From Actinomadura litoris (GTDB lineage Bacteria > Actinomycetota > Actinomycetes > Streptosporangiales > Streptosporangiaceae), in NCBI RefSeq assembly GCF_009733595.1, contig NZ_WOFH01000007.1, positions 372,001 through 436,000 on the forward strand: a stretch of DNA of 64,000 nt, in the 5' to 3' direction. The position numbers and the translations under genes were made by a program. This document shows positions 36,686-45,767 of the stretch, in pieces (the first letter of the stretch is position 1; every line of letters starts with the position of its first letter). Below the pieces are notes generated by a model. The model was not told where the DNA came from, did no database searches, and saw nothing but the letters and a program-made list of their open reading frames with translations.

Positions 36686-37009
36686 CGACCCTCCCGTCGT
36701 CGTCGTGTCGGTTCACTGCTTCGGTGTCAGTGCAGACCGGGACGACGTTGGCCCTGCTGCGGTGAGATGACATTACAGCACTGTCGGGATCATGCCCGAC
36801 TACACCGGATCGCGAAACTTCTCCGCGCTCATCGGCTGTGCGACATCTCTGAGTGGTTTAGACCAGGATAGCCGGAGGCCCCGCCGGGACAGGGCATCCG
36901 ATCCCGGTGAAAATCATCACCGGGGAGGGATGTTTACCGGCGGGAGGCAGAGAGTTGCTCAGAGTGGCCGGTCGGCTTCTCTCTGAAGGCGCGGGTGAGT
37001 CGGGGCGGG
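36686..37009. other. 324-bp intergenic region upstream of gltB
   Basis: Carries the gltB leader and the end of the neighbouring gene. It has two modest hairpins (8-bp stem at 36903-36924, 7-bp stem at 36948-36985), which may end transcription of the gene at 37010. A TAATGT box about 90 bp before the gltB start could be its -10 element, but I see no good -35. Confidence 0.5.
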
Positions 37010-38173
37010 TCAGCGGGGGGCGCGGGCCGCCCGGCCGAGGACCGCCGGGGCCTTGCCGCCCTCGATCAGCAGCGACAGCAGCGTCTCGTCGCGCTCGTCG
37101 CCGCCGCCGTCCAGCCGCTGCGCCCAGGACACGACCGCGAAGTGGCCCATCGCGAGGCCCCGCGCCATCCCGAAGCCCTGGCCGAACGCGCCGAGCGGCC
37201 CGGTCGCGGCCGGCGGCCGGACGAAGCCGCCGCCGCGCGTGCGGTCGAGCAGCCCCACGAACCGGTCGGCGTCGGCGGAACCGGCCAGGTTGAACACCGC
37301 GACGGCCATGCCGTAGGCCCGCTCGCCCCGGCCCGTGCTCGCGTACAGGCCCCGCGCCGCCTGCGTGCAGCCGCCGCGCCGCAGGTCGGCGGCGACGGTG
37401 GCGCCCCAGACGGCGGCGGCGCAGTCGCCGTCCAGCCGTTTGGTACGCAGAGTCAACTTCGCGTCACTGTCGGGTACCGAAACTGTCGCCGCCGAGGGCG
37501 GGAACGCCTCGCCGGCCGTCAGCGGCCCCGCGTCGGACGTGCGCGCGGCGATCCCCGCGTAGGCGGCGGACGTCGGCGAGCTGGAGTAGGACGTCGGCGA
37601 GGGTCCGCTCCCCGCCGGACGGCCGATGACCGCGGCGGGCGCGTGGGTCGGGACCGGGTCGTCGCCGCCGCGCAGCAGGACCACGGCGCCCAGCCCGACG
37701 ATCACCACCGCGCCGAGCGCGCCCGCGGCCCCGAAGTAGGCGCGGGACCCGAGCGCGGCGCGCGGGCGCCGGGCCGATCCGGGGTCGCCGCCGGAGGCGG
37801 CGGGGCGGCGGGGCGTGCGGGAGCCTCCGCGCCCGGAGGGGCGCTTGCGCCCCTTGGCGGGACGCCGCGTCTCGCGCGGCGCCTCGGCGTACACGGGTTC
37901 CTGGTACGCCTGGTCCTGATACGCCTGGTCCTGATAGGGCGCGTCGTCGTAGGGCGCCTCGTAGCCGGCGGGGTCCTGGTAGGGGACCTCCGGACGGGGG
38001 ACCTCGGGGCGCGGGGCGGGGCGGGGGCGCCGGCCGGGGCGGCCCTGCCCGGCGCCGCGGGGCGCGGCGGACCGGCCGGACGTGCGGCGCGGGGCCGCCC
38101 GCCCGCGGCCGGAGCGGCTCACCGGGGCTCGGCGGGGACCGCCCTCGCGGCGGCCCGGGTCATCGGAGTCCAC
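37010..38173 (-). CDS. Membrane-anchored envelope protein with disordered cytoplasmic N-terminus (paralogue of next gene)
   Basis: 387 residues. The first 145 or so are Arg/Pro-rich and disordered, with a Tyr-rich repeat (YQDQAYQDQAYQEP). One membrane helix lies at about 150-168, then a Ser/Thr/Pro linker and an extracytoplasmic domain of about 180 residues. That domain has GDCAAAVWGATVAADLRRGGCTQ (two Cys) and VAVFNLAGSADADRFVGLL. It aligns with the C-terminal domain of the next gene. Function unknown. GTG start lies 8 nt after a TAGTCT box. Confidence 0.82.
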   Translation of the reverse strand: MDSDDPGRREGGPRRAPVSRSGRGRAAPRRTSGRSAAPRGAGQGRPGRRPRPAPRPEVPRPEVPYQDPAGYEAPYDDAPYQDQAYQDQAYQEPVYAEAPRETRRPAKGRKRPSGRGGSRTPRRPAASGGDPGSARRPRAALGSRAYFGAAGALGAVVIVGLGAVVLLRGGDDPVPTHAPAAVIGRPAGSGPSPTSYSSSPTSAAYAGIAARTSDAGPLTAGEAFPPSAATVSVPDSDAKLTLRTKRLDGDCAAAVWGATVAADLRRGGCTQAARGLYASTGRGERAYGMAVAVFNLAGSADADRFVGLLDRTRGGGFVRPPAATGPLGAFGQGFGMARGLAMGHFAVVSWAQRLDGGGDERDETLLSLLIEGGKAPAVLGRAARAPR

Positions 38174-38181
38174 GACCGCGC

Positions 38182-38187
38182 AGACTA
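38182..38187 (-). promoter_or_regulatory. -10 box TAGTCT
   Basis: TANNNT box 8 nt before the GTG at 38173; no ribosome site. Confidence 0.4.
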
Positions 38188-38237
38188 CAACCCGCGGGGC
38201 CGTGCCGCGCGAGGCCGCGCCAGGGGCCGCCGCCGGG

Positions 38238-39047
38238 TCACGGCCGCTTCCCGCCGCCGGTCCCGCCGCCGACCAGGTCGAGGCGTCCCCACACGAAGTC
38301 GGCGGGCTTCTCGATGACCAGGCTCACATCGATCATCTCGTTGAGCGAGGCGGGCTGGACGCCGCCGGCCCGCTCCACCCAGGTGATCACCACGTAGTGG
38401 CCGTAGGTCTTGGCGTAGGCGGCGCTGAACCCGGCACCGAACTCGGGGACGCCGGGCGGGTTCAGCGGCCGCACCCAGCCCGCGCCGGTGGCCCGGTCGA
38501 GGTCGCGCTGGACCTGCTTCACGCCCTCCTCGTCGGCCATGTTGATCGCGATGAACTGGCCGACGTACTTCTTGTCCGAGCTGACGTAGGCGCCGCGCAC
38601 GATCTGCGTGCAGCCGAGCTTGGCGAGGTCGCCCTGGAGCCGGGCGCCCCAGGTGGCGCTCTTGCAGTCGGAGGTCACGTTGGAGGCGCCCAGCGTGAAG
38701 GTGTACTTGCCCGAGGTGAGCCTCTTGGCGTCGCCGCCGAGCGCCTCGCCCTCGCTGACGGGGCGCTTGTCGGCCTGCCGCGAGGCGATCGCGGTGAAGC
38801 CCTCGCCGCTGAAGTCGGGCGTGTAGGCGGTCGGCAGGACGTCGCGCGGCGCCTTGCCGCCGTCCCCGCCGCCGCCGAGCAGCAGCACGGCGGCGATCGC
38901 GACCACCACCGCGACCAGCGCGGCCGCCCCGCCGTACAGCAGCTTGCGGTTCGGGGGCTTGCGGCCGGGCTTGTCCGCGGGCCAGAAGTCCCGTCCGCCC
39001 TCGCCGGGGGCCTGCTGGGGGGAACCGGTGTCACGAGCCTCGATCAC
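38238..39047 (-). CDS. Membrane-anchored envelope protein (paralogue of preceding entry)
   Basis: About 269 residues. Short basic N-terminus, one membrane helix at about 37-58, a Gly-rich linker, then an extracytoplasmic domain. SDCKSATWGARLQGDLAKLGCTQIVRGAYVS has the same paired cysteines and W-G-A spacing as the neighbouring gene, and FIAINMADEEGVKQVQRDL matches its second block. The pair probably arose by duplication. Function unknown. The GTG at 39047 is fixed by a TAAGCT box 7 nt upstream; a longer frame lacks support. Confidence 0.82.
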   Translation of the reverse strand: MIEARDTGSPQQAPGEGGRDFWPADKPGRKPPNRKLLYGGAAALVAVVVAIAAVLLLGGGGDGGKAPRDVLPTAYTPDFSGEGFTAIASRQADKRPVSEGEALGGDAKRLTSGKYTFTLGASNVTSDCKSATWGARLQGDLAKLGCTQIVRGAYVSSDKKYVGQFIAINMADEEGVKQVQRDLDRATGAGWVRPLNPPGVPEFGAGFSAAYAKTYGHYVVITWVERAGGVQPASLNEMIDVSLVIEKPADFVWGRLDLVGGGTGGGKRP

Positions 39048-39054
39048 GCCCCGG

Positions 39055-39060
39055 AGCTTA
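39055..39060 (-). promoter_or_regulatory. -10 box TAAGCT
   Basis: TANNNT box 7 nt before the GTG at 39047; fits a leaderless mRNA. Confidence 0.45.
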
Positions 39061-39128
39061 GCGGTCCGCACCGCCCCCGCGTGGCCAAAAGGGCGTTTCA
39101 TCCGGGTTCTTTGGCACCGTCCACCGGG

Positions 39129-39851
39129 CTAGAGGCCGTTGGCGCCGATCAGCGCGCCGACCCCGTAGGTGATCGCCGCCGCGGCGCCGCCGAACGCGAG
39201 CTGCCGGAACCCCCCGTACCACCAGGCGCGGGAGGTCACCCGCGACACCAGCGCCCCCGCGCAGAACAGCCCGAGCGCCGCGAGCACGGCGGCGGGCCAC
39301 AGCGAGGAGGCGCCCAGCAGGTAGGGCAGCACGGGCAGCAGCGCGCCCACCGCGAACGACAGGAACGACGACCCGGCCGCCAGCACCGGCGAGGGCAGGT
39401 CGCCCGGGGTCACCCCGAGCTCCTCCCGGGTGTGGACCTCCAGCGCCTCGTCGGGGTCGCGGGACAGCTGCCGGGCGACCTCGGCGGCCGTCGCCGGGTC
39501 GACGCCGCGCGCCTCGAAGACCTCCGCCAGCTCCCGCTCCTCGGCCGCCGGGTGCCGGGCCAGCTCCAGCCGCTCCACCTCGATCTCGGCCTGCGCCAGC
39601 TCGCTCTGGGACGCGACGGAGACGTACTCCCCCGCCGCCATCGAGAACGCGCCCGCCGCGAGCCCGGCCAGCCCCGCCAGCAGGACCACCTTCTGGCCGC
39701 CCTGCCCGCCCGCCATGCCCGCGATCAGCGCGAAGTTGGACACCAGGCCGTCCATCGCGCCGAACACCGCGGGCCGCAGCCAGCCGCCGCTGACGTCGCG
39801 GTGCTGGTGGTGGTTCTCCGGGGTCCGGCTGCCGGTTCGCTCGCTGGTCAC
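39129..39851 (-). CDS. VIT1/CCC1 family iron or manganese transporter
   Basis: 240 residues, about five membrane helices. FGAMDGLVSNFALIAGMAGG and LAAGAFSMAAGEYVSVASQSELAQAE are the two conserved family stretches, with the Glu-rich metal-binding segment following (VERLELARHPAAEERELAEVF). Plant and yeast relatives move Fe2+ or Mn2+ into the vacuole; bacterial ones are thought to export them from the cytoplasm. Metal and direction here are inference. Located 23 bp downstream of lgt on the same strand, possibly co-transcribed. Confidence 0.92.
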   Translation of the reverse strand: MTSERTGSRTPENHHQHRDVSGGWLRPAVFGAMDGLVSNFALIAGMAGGQGGQKVVLLAGLAGLAAGAFSMAAGEYVSVASQSELAQAEIEVERLELARHPAAEERELAEVFEARGVDPATAAEVARQLSRDPDEALEVHTREELGVTPGDLPSPVLAAGSSFLSFAVGALLPVLPYLLGASSLWPAAVLAALGLFCAGALVSRVTSRAWWYGGFRQLAFGGAAAAITYGVGALIGANGL

Positions 39852-39874
39852 CTCGCCGCCGGACCCCTTCGCGT

Positions 39875-41140
39875 CTACTTCCCGTCCTTGACGGGCTCCC
39901 CCTTCGCCGCGTCCTCGGACGCGGCGGCGTCGTCGCCGTCATTGTCCCCGGGCTCGCCGTCCGCCGCGCCGGCGGGGTCCTGCCCGGCGCCCTTCGCGCC
40001 CTTCGCGCCCTTCTCCGCGTCCTGCCCGCCCTCGGGGGCGTCCTCGGGCCCGTCCTCGGCCTCGGCGGGCTCGGGGGCTTCCTCGGACGTCTCGTCCCTG
40101 GGAGCCTCCGGCTCGCCGCTTTCGGGCTCCGGTCCGGGCTCGGGCTCGCCCGCCTCGGCCTCCGGCTCGTCCGGCTCCTCGGCGGGCCCCTCGTCCTTCG
40201 CCTCGGGCTCGTCCTTCGCCCCGGGCTCGGCCTCCGGCTCCGGCTCCCCCTCGGGCTCCGCCCCTCCACCGGACGGGGCGTCCGCGGGCTCCTGCCCGAC
40301 GGCCTCCACGCCGGTGCGGCCGCGGGCCAGGTAGAGGTAGGCGACCGCGCCCACGAAGACGACGATCGAGGTCCAGTCGTTCAGCCGCATGCCGAGGAAG
40401 TGGTGGGCGTCGTCGATGCGCAGCGCCTCGATCCAGAACCGCCCGACGGTGTAGGCGGCGACGTACAGGAAGAACGCGCGCCCGTGCGTGAGCTTGAATT
40501 TCCGGTCGGCCCAGATCACGAGGACCGCGACCCCGATGCACCACAGGAACTCGTACAGGAACGTCGGGTGGTAGGTCGCGACGTCGGCGTACTTCGGGTC
40601 GAGCGGGGCGAGGCCGCCGTCCGACAGCCGGGGCCGCTGCTCCCGGTCGATCTTGAGGGCCCAGAAGGTGTCGAGCGGCCGCCCGTACAGCTCCTGGTTC
40701 CAGTAGTTGCCCCAGCGGCCGATCGCCTGGCCGAGCGCGAGCCCCGGCGCGACCGCGTCGCCGAGCGCCAGCACCGAGATGCCCCGGCGGCGGCAGCCGA
40801 TGATCGCGCCGACCGCGCCGAGGACGACGGCGCCCCAGATGCCGAGGCCGCCCTTCCAGATCTCCAGCGCGTGCGCGGGCTCGCCGTTCTCCCCGAAGTA
40901 GCGCTGGTAGTCGGTGATCACGTGGTAGAGCCGCCCGCCGACCAGGCCGAACGGGACGGCCCACACCGCCACGTCCACGATCACGCCGGGCGCGCCGCCC
41001 TTGGCCGCCCAGCGCCGCTCGCCGAGCCAGACCGCGACGACGATACCGATGATGATCATGATCGCGTACGCGCGGATCGGTACGGGCCCGAGGTGCCAGA
41101 CGCCCTGGGACGGGCTCGGGATGAAGGCGAGCGGCTGCAT
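39875..41140 (-). CDS. lgt: Prolipoprotein diacylglyceryl transferase with long acidic tail
   Basis: 421 residues. The enzyme part (1 to about 283) has seven membrane helices, HLGPVPIRAYAIMIIIGI, GGRLYHVITDYQ with the catalytic His region, and the signature GQAIGRWGNYWNQELYG. It adds diacylglycerol from phosphatidylglycerol to the lipobox Cys of prelipoproteins, several of which are encoded in this window. The last 135 or so residues are almost only Glu, Pro, Ala, Gly, Asp and Lys and should be disordered in the cytoplasm. Adjacent to trpA-side genes, as in other actinobacteria. Confidence 0.97.
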   Translation of the reverse strand: MQPLAFIPSPSQGVWHLGPVPIRAYAIMIIIGIVVAVWLGERRWAAKGGAPGVIVDVAVWAVPFGLVGGRLYHVITDYQRYFGENGEPAHALEIWKGGLGIWGAVVLGAVGAIIGCRRRGISVLALGDAVAPGLALGQAIGRWGNYWNQELYGRPLDTFWALKIDREQRPRLSDGGLAPLDPKYADVATYHPTFLYEFLWCIGVAVLVIWADRKFKLTHGRAFFLYVAAYTVGRFWIEALRIDDAHHFLGMRLNDWTSIVVFVGAVAYLYLARGRTGVEAVGQEPADAPSGGGAEPEGEPEPEAEPGAKDEPEAKDEGPAEEPDEPEAEAGEPEPGPEPESGEPEAPRDETSEEAPEPAEAEDGPEDAPEGGQDAEKGAKGAKGAGQDPAGAADGEPGDNDGDDAAASEDAAKGEPVKDGK

Positions 41141-41151
41141 GGGCGTGAACG

Positions 41152-41958
41152 TTACCGCGTCGCGGCGTCTCCCGGGGCATTCCCGCCATGCGGGGCCGGG
41201 GCGTCCATCCGGGCCCCGGCGACGGCCTCGCGCAGCGCGTCCGGCGACCCGAGCAGGTCGTCACCGGCCTTCCTGCCGTCCAGCGCCAGGTACGGGGTGG
41301 AGTTCACGCCGACCCTGCCCGCGTGGGCGGAGGACTGGTCGACCCCCTCCATCATCCGCTGCCCGCTCACGCAGTCGGCGAACTCGGCGCCGGTCACGCC
41401 GACCTGCGCCGCCAGCTTGATCAGCTCCGGTTCGGTGAACCCGATCTCGCCCTCGGCGGGCTGGTTGGCGTAGAGGGCGTCGTGGTACTTCACCCACCGG
41501 TCGGCGGGCGCGCACAGGGCGGCGTTCGCGGCGCGCCGCGAGTTGGACATGAGCGGGTCCTGCTGGAACAGCTGGAACGGCCGGTAGACGACCTTGGCCC
41601 GGCCCTGCGCCGCGAGCTCCTTGAGCGTCCCGCCCTGGCGCTCCTCCAGCGCCAGGCACGCGGGGCACTGGAAGTCCTCGTACAGCTCCAGCACGGGCGC
41701 GGTCACGCCCGGCCGCGCCATCGCGACCGACCCGTCCGGCTGCCGGACGGCCGGCGCCAGCGCCCCCTTGTACTCCCCGACGCGGGTCCCGTCGTCCCGC
41801 CCCAGCACCACCACGACGAGGGCCACCGCCGTCGCCGTGACGGCCAGCGCCCCGAGGAGGACCACCAGCGCCCTCCGGCGCCGTCCCCTCGCGTAGGCGT
41901 TCGCCCGCTCGTCCACATGCCGGTGGCGCGCGGACTCCTCCTGTTCGGCCATGCTCAT
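41152..41958 (-). CDS. Membrane-anchored DsbA-like thioredoxin (CPAC)
   Basis: 268 residues (an ATG two codons later is equally possible). Basic N-terminus, one membrane helix at about 29-52, then a thioredoxin_4 domain with ELYEDFQCPACLALEE, an FADCVSGQRM helix and NSTPYLALDG (cis-Pro). It would catalyse or shuffle disulfides outside the membrane. Paralogous to the next entry, about 40% alike by eye. GGGGGA before the start. 11 bp upstream of lgt, so probably one transcript. Confidence 0.92.
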   Translation of the reverse strand: MSMAEQEESARHRHVDERANAYARGRRRRALVVLLGALAVTATAVALVVVVLGRDDGTRVGEYKGALAPAVRQPDGSVAMARPGVTAPVLELYEDFQCPACLALEERQGGTLKELAAQGRAKVVYRPFQLFQQDPLMSNSRRAANAALCAPADRWVKYHDALYANQPAEGEIGFTEPELIKLAAQVGVTGAEFADCVSGQRMMEGVDQSSAHAGRVGVNSTPYLALDGRKAGDDLLGSPDALREAVAGARMDAPAPHGGNAPGDAATR

Positions 41959-42022
41959 CGATCCCCCGATCGGCCGGTCAGATGCTTGCTGAGCAGCGTA
42001 CGAGCGCGGGGGCGGACGGACG

Positions 42023-42062
42023 CGCGCGCCGCGCCGTTCCCTGCGGAACGGCGCGGCGCGCG
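42023..42062 (-). terminator. Terminator after the VKOR-DsbA pair
   Basis: A perfect 18-bp stem (CGCGCGCCGCGCCGTTCC and complement) with tetraloop CTGC, 34 bp after the stop of the gene at 42097. Confidence 0.85.
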
Positions 42063-42096
42063 ATGCTCTCCGGGCGAGCGGGTCAGCCGGTGGCGG

Positions 42097-42873
42097 TCAC
42101 TTGCCGCCGCCCGCCTGGGCGATGGCCGCCTTGAGGTCGCCGGGGTTCATGAGCTGGCTCTGCAGGTCGAGCTGCTTGCCGTCCAGGAAGACCGTCGGGG
42201 TGCCCTCGACCTTGCGGGTCTCCAGGGCGTACTTGGTCATCTGGTCGACCTGGGCCTTCTTCTGCTCGTCCCGGACGCACTTCTCGAAGTTCGGGTCGGT
42301 GACGCCGACGTCCTTGCCCCACTTGACGAGGTCGTCCGGCGAGAAGCCCTTGGAGCCCTCGTTGGGCTGGAACTTGAACAGCGCGTCGTGGTAGGAGACC
42401 CACTTGTCGGCGGGCACGCACAGCGCCGCCTCGGCCGACCGCAGCGAGTTGATCTTGATCGGGTCCTTCATCTGGCCGAACAGGTGGAAGGGCCGGTAGA
42501 CGACCTTGACCTTGCCCTCGGCCGCGAGCTGCTGGACGGTCTCGCCGCTCTTCTCCTCGAACTGCTTGCAGATCGGGCACTGGAAGTCCTCGAAGATCTC
42601 CAGGACCGGCTTGGTCACGCCCGCCTTGGCCATCACGATGGACCCGTCGGCGTCGCGGCTGAGCGGGGCGAGCGCGCCCTGGTGGACCTCCGCCTTGCCG
42701 TTCTTGTCGCGCTGGTCCATGACGATGACGACCGCCACGACGACCACGGCGACCGCGACCACGGCCCCGACGACGATCGCGAGCAGCCGCCGCTGCTTCT
42801 GCCGCGCCGCCTGCCGCTTGCGCTCGGCGGCCAGCTTCTCGCGCGCGGACCGCTCTCGTGCGGCCTTGCTCAT
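42097..42873 (-). CDS. Membrane-anchored DsbA-like thioredoxin (CPIC)
   Basis: 258 residues. Lys/Arg-rich N-terminus, membrane helix at about 30-53, thioredoxin_4 domain with EIFEDFQCPICKQFEE (CPIC), the insertion helix and EGTPTVFLDGKQ with the cis-Pro. Catalyses disulfide formation in exported proteins. AGGAG before the ATG. It follows the VKOR gene by 57 bp; VKOR would re-oxidise it, as shown for the mycobacterial VKOR-DsbA pair. Confidence 0.94.
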   Translation of the reverse strand: MSKAARERSAREKLAAERKRQAARQKQRRLLAIVVGAVVAVAVVVVAVVIVMDQRDKNGKAEVHQGALAPLSRDADGSIVMAKAGVTKPVLEIFEDFQCPICKQFEEKSGETVQQLAAEGKVKVVYRPFHLFGQMKDPIKINSLRSAEAALCVPADKWVSYHDALFKFQPNEGSKGFSPDDLVKWGKDVGVTDPNFEKCVRDEQKKAQVDQMTKYALETRKVEGTPTVFLDGKQLDLQSQLMNPGDLKAAIAQAGGGK

Positions 42874-42930
42874 GGGTGGTTCTCCTAGGGATGGGGGCCG
42901 CGACTGCCGCGCGGCGTGGTCCCGGCGAGA

Positions 42931-43422
42931 CTAGTCGACCTGACCGATCCGCCGGAATTCGTCGAACAGGACGAGTAGGAACAGCACGACGGTGATCGCG
43001 TGCACGCCGGTGCACCACAGGCAGATCTTGTGCAGGATCGCCAGTTCCACGGTGACCAGGTAGACGACCATCAGCACGCCCGTGCAGACGGCCAGCAGCC
43101 GTCCCCAGCGCAGGGGCGGCCACGGCGAGCGCAGCGCCCACGGCGTGATCAACGCGGCGAAGCCGACGAAGAAGGCCAGCCCGAGCAGCGGCATCGGGAT
43201 CCCGACCAGCGTCGAGTACTTGCTGGTGGTGACGGCGTGGCAGTCGACGGTGCCCGACGCCGAGCAGGTCAGCGCCTCCTCGTGGTAGTGCGAGATCGTC
43301 AGGTACACCGAGATCCCGAACCCGGCCAGGGTGAGCACCCAGGCCGCGGCCTGGAACCACAGCGGCCGGGGCGGCTCGCTCGCCGTCCCGGCCCGTTCCC
43401 GGGCCGTCATCTCTCGCGTCAT
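42931..43422 (-). CDS. VKOR family disulfide-generating membrane protein
   Basis: 163 residues, four to five membrane helices. CSASGTVDCHAV holds the loop cysteines, KYSTLVGIPMPLLGLAFF is the conserved core with the Ser, and ICLWCTGVH is the CxxC active site. It passes electrons from DsbA-type proteins to menaquinone and so makes disulfides de novo; it replaces DsbB in actinobacteria. GGAAGG lies upstream of the ATG at 43422. It heads the operon with the DsbA-like gene. Confidence 0.95.
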   Translation of the reverse strand: MTREMTARERAGTASEPPRPLWFQAAAWVLTLAGFGISVYLTISHYHEEALTCSASGTVDCHAVTTSKYSTLVGIPMPLLGLAFFVGFAALITPWALRSPWPPLRWGRLLAVCTGVLMVVYLVTVELAILHKICLWCTGVHAITVVLFLLVLFDEFRRIGQVD

Positions 43423-43534
43423 CGTGATCCTTCCAGGACCGCCTCGCTGCGCCGGCGAACACACCCTACGGGAGAGCGGGGCCGCCACAAGCATGAACCG
43501 TGCGCCGGCGGCGTCGAGTTCCCAGAACGGAGGA

Positions 43535-43579
43535 AAACGTCCACGGAAACGAAAAGGCTCCGTAATTCCGTGGACGTTT
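43535..43579 (-). terminator. Terminator of trpCBA
   Basis: A perfect 14-bp stem (AAACGTCCACGGAA and complement) with a 17-nt loop, followed on the minus strand by TTTTCC. About 70 bp after the trpA stop. Confidence 0.85.
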
Positions 43580-43646
43580 GCCACATCCGCACAGCCGTTC
43601 ACGGACGCCCCGGGGGGCCTCGGGGGGCGCTGCCGCCTCGGGCGCC

Positions 43647-44459
43647 TCAGGCGCCCTTGCGGACCCCGGCGGCCAGTTCCCCGGTGAGCGCCCGGACCCC
43701 GGCGATCCCGGACGCGAGGTCGGAGGCCTCCAGCAGCCGCCGGACGAACGCCGAGCCGACGATCACGCCGTCGGCGAACCCGGCGACCTCGGCCGCCTGC
43801 GCGCCGTTGCCGACGCCGAGCCCGAGGCCGATCGGCAGCCGCGCGCCGGACCGGCCGATGATCTCCCGGGTGCGCTCGACGAGCCGGGGCGCGCCGGTGT
43901 CGACGGCGGTGCGGGCGCCGGTGACGCCCATCAGCGACGCCGCGTACACGAACCCCCGGCACGCGCCGGTCACGGTCTCGATGCGCTCGTCGGTGGAGCT
44001 GAGCGCGACGAGGAAGACCCGGTCGAGCCCGTGCTCCTCGGACGCCGCGAGCCAGGCGCCGCCCTCCTCGGGCGTCAGGTCGGGCGTGATCAGCCCGCTG
44101 CCGCCCGCCGCGGCCAGGTCGCGCGCGAACGCGTCGACGCCGTAGTGGTCGACGGGGTTCCAGTACGTCATGACGAGGGTCGGGGCGCCGGTCGCGGCCA
44201 CGGCCTCGACGGTCCGGAACACGTCGGCGACGCGGACGCCGCCGACGAGGGCCTGGTGGACGGCGTCCTGGATGGTGGGGCCGTCCATCATCGGGTCGGT
44301 GTAGGGCAGGCCGATCTCGATGACGTCGCAGCCCGCGTCGACCATCGCGGTGGCGGCCTCGACCGCGCCCTCGACCGAGGGGAACCCGGCGGGCAGGTAG
44401 CCGACGAGCGCGGCGCGGCCCTCGTCGCGGGCCCTGTCGTAGGCGTCCCGGACGCTCAT
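43647..44459 (-). CDS. trpA: Tryptophan synthase alpha subunit
   Basis: 270 residues, TIM barrel. [19 protein letters not shown] carries the catalytic Glu and Asp, and [21 protein letters not shown] and [12 protein letters not shown] form the phosphate site. It cleaves indole-3-glycerol phosphate to indole, which tunnels to TrpB. The ATG overlaps the trpB stop by 4 bp (ATGA). Confidence 0.98.
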   Translation of the reverse strand: MSVRDAYDRARDEGRAALVGYLPAGFPSVEGAVEAATAMVDAGCDVIEIGLPYTDPMMDGPTIQDAVHQALVGGVRVADVFRTVEAVAATGAPTLVMTYWNPVDHYGVDAFARDLAAAGGSGLITPDLTPEEGGAWLAASEEHGLDRVFLVALSSTDERIETVTGACRGFVYAASLMGVTGARTAVDTGAPRLVERTREIIGRSGARLPIGLGLGVGNGAQAAEVAGFADGVIVGSAFVRRLLEASDLASGIAGVRALTGELAAGVRKGA

Positions 44460-45670
44460 TCGACGTCCCCTTCCGGCATCAGGCCGAAGAAGGAGGCGGC
44501 CGTGTGCATGTCCTTGTCGCCGCGCCCGGACAGGCACACCACGACGGTGGCGTCCGGCCCCAGCTCCCTGCCGACCTTCAGGGCCCCCGCGAGCGCGTGC
44601 GCGGACTCGATGGCGGGGATGATCCCCTCCGTCCGGCACAGCAGCGCGAACGCCTCCATCGCCTCGGCGTCGGTGATCTCCCGGTACTCGGCGCGCCCGG
44701 ACTCGTGCAGCCAGGAGTGCTCGGGGCCGACGCCGGGGTAGTCGAGGCCGGCGGAGATCGAGTGGGTCTCCATGGTCTGGCCGTCGCCGTCCTGAAGCAG
44801 GTAGGTGCGCATGCCGTGGATGACGCCGAGCGAGCCGCCGACCAGCGTCGCGGCGTGCCGGCCGGTGGCGACGCCGTCGCCGCCCGCCTCGAACCCGTAC
44901 AGCCGGACGGAGGCGTCCGGGACGAAGGCGTGGAACGCGCCGATCGCGTTGGACCCCCCGCCCACGCACGCGACGACCGCGTCGGGCAGGGCGCCGGTCA
45001 GCTCCAGGCACTGCCGCCGCGCCTCGACCCCGATGATCCGCTGGAAGTCGCGGACCATCGTCGGGAACGGGTGCGGGCCCATCACCGAGCCGATGCAGTA
45101 GTGGGTGTGCTCGACGCTGGCGACCCAGTCGCGGAACGCCTCGTTGCAGGCGTCCTTGAGCGTCCTGCTGCCGGTGCGGACGGGGACGACCTCGGCGCCC
45201 AGCATCCGCATGCGGGCGACGTTGAGCGCCTGGCGCTCGGTGTCGACCTCGCCCATGTAGACGGTGCACTCCAGGCCGAGCAGCGCCGCCGCCGTAGCGG
45301 TCGCGACGCCGTGCTGGCCCGCGCCCGTCTCGGCGATCACGCGGGTCTTGCCCATCCGCCGGGTGAGCAGCGCCTGCCCCAGCACGTTGTTGATCTTGTG
45401 GGAGCCGGTGTGGTTGAGGTCCTCGCGCTTGAGCAGCACGCGGGCGCCCGCGTGCTCGGAGAAGCGCTTGGCCTCCGTCAGCAGGCTCGGGCGGCCCGCG
45501 TAGTTCGCGAGCAGGTCGTCCAGCTCCGCGGTGAAGGCGGGGTCGTTCTTGGCGGTCTCGAACTCGCGGGTGAGCTCGTCCAGGGCCGCCATCAGCGCCT
45601 CGGGCGCGAACCGTCCGCCGAAGGGGCCGAAGTGGCCGCTCGCGTCGGGGACGGCGGTGTCGGTGGTCAT
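44456..45670 (-). CDS. trpB: Tryptophan synthase beta subunit
   Basis: 404 residues. PLP lysine in [17 protein letters not shown] phosphate site [15 protein letters not shown], and [20 protein letters not shown] of the closing loop. It joins indole with serine. Normal length. The interval between trpC and trpB is 118 bp and holds a 16-codon frame. Confidence 0.98.
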   Translation of the reverse strand: MTTDTAVPDASGHFGPFGGRFAPEALMAALDELTREFETAKNDPAFTAELDDLLANYAGRPSLLTEAKRFSEHAGARVLLKREDLNHTGSHKINNVLGQALLTRRMGKTRVIAETGAGQHGVATATAAALLGLECTVYMGEVDTERQALNVARMRMLGAEVVPVRTGSRTLKDACNEAFRDWVASVEHTHYCIGSVMGPHPFPTMVRDFQRIIGVEARRQCLELTGALPDAVVACVGGGSNAIGAFHAFVPDASVRLYGFEAGGDGVATGRHAATLVGGSLGVIHGMRTYLLQDGDGQTMETHSISAGLDYPGVGPEHSWLHESGRAEYREITDAEAMEAFALLCRTEGIIPAIESAHALAGALKVGRELGPDATVVVCLSGRGDKDMHTAASFFGLMPEGDVE

Positions 45671-45716
45671 GAGGGAAACGCGTCCTGTCGGGAAGTCGAG
45701 AGAAGGGGCCGTCTGA

Positions 45717-45767
45717 TCAGTGGATCGGGACGGCCCGCCATCGCTCCCGCAGCGGCTCTGCCAGCAT
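45717..45767 (-). CDS. Possible 16-residue peptide [16 protein letters not shown] between trpC and trpB
   Basis: ATG with a partial ribosome site (GGTAGGG, 8 nt upstream), 16 sense codons and TGA. It begins 22 bp after the trpC stop and ends 46 bp before trpB. Streptomyces carries a small trpM gene in this gap, but I cannot show homology. One Trp codon in 16 is weak for a leader peptide. Real small gene, coupling device or chance are all open. Confidence 0.35.
   Translation of the reverse strand: MLAEPLRERWRAVPIH

Noticed and set aside
30722-36871. A 2049-codon open frame on the plus strand opposite gltD and gltB.
   Set aside because: It lies fully antisense to two certain genes, is Arg/Asp/Gly/Val/Leu-rich low-complexity sequence, and arises from the third-position GC bias.
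37900-37935. Short repeat coding for YQDQAYQDQAYQ, considered as a repeat array.
   Set aside because: It is part of the disordered region of the gene at 37010 and too short for any array type.
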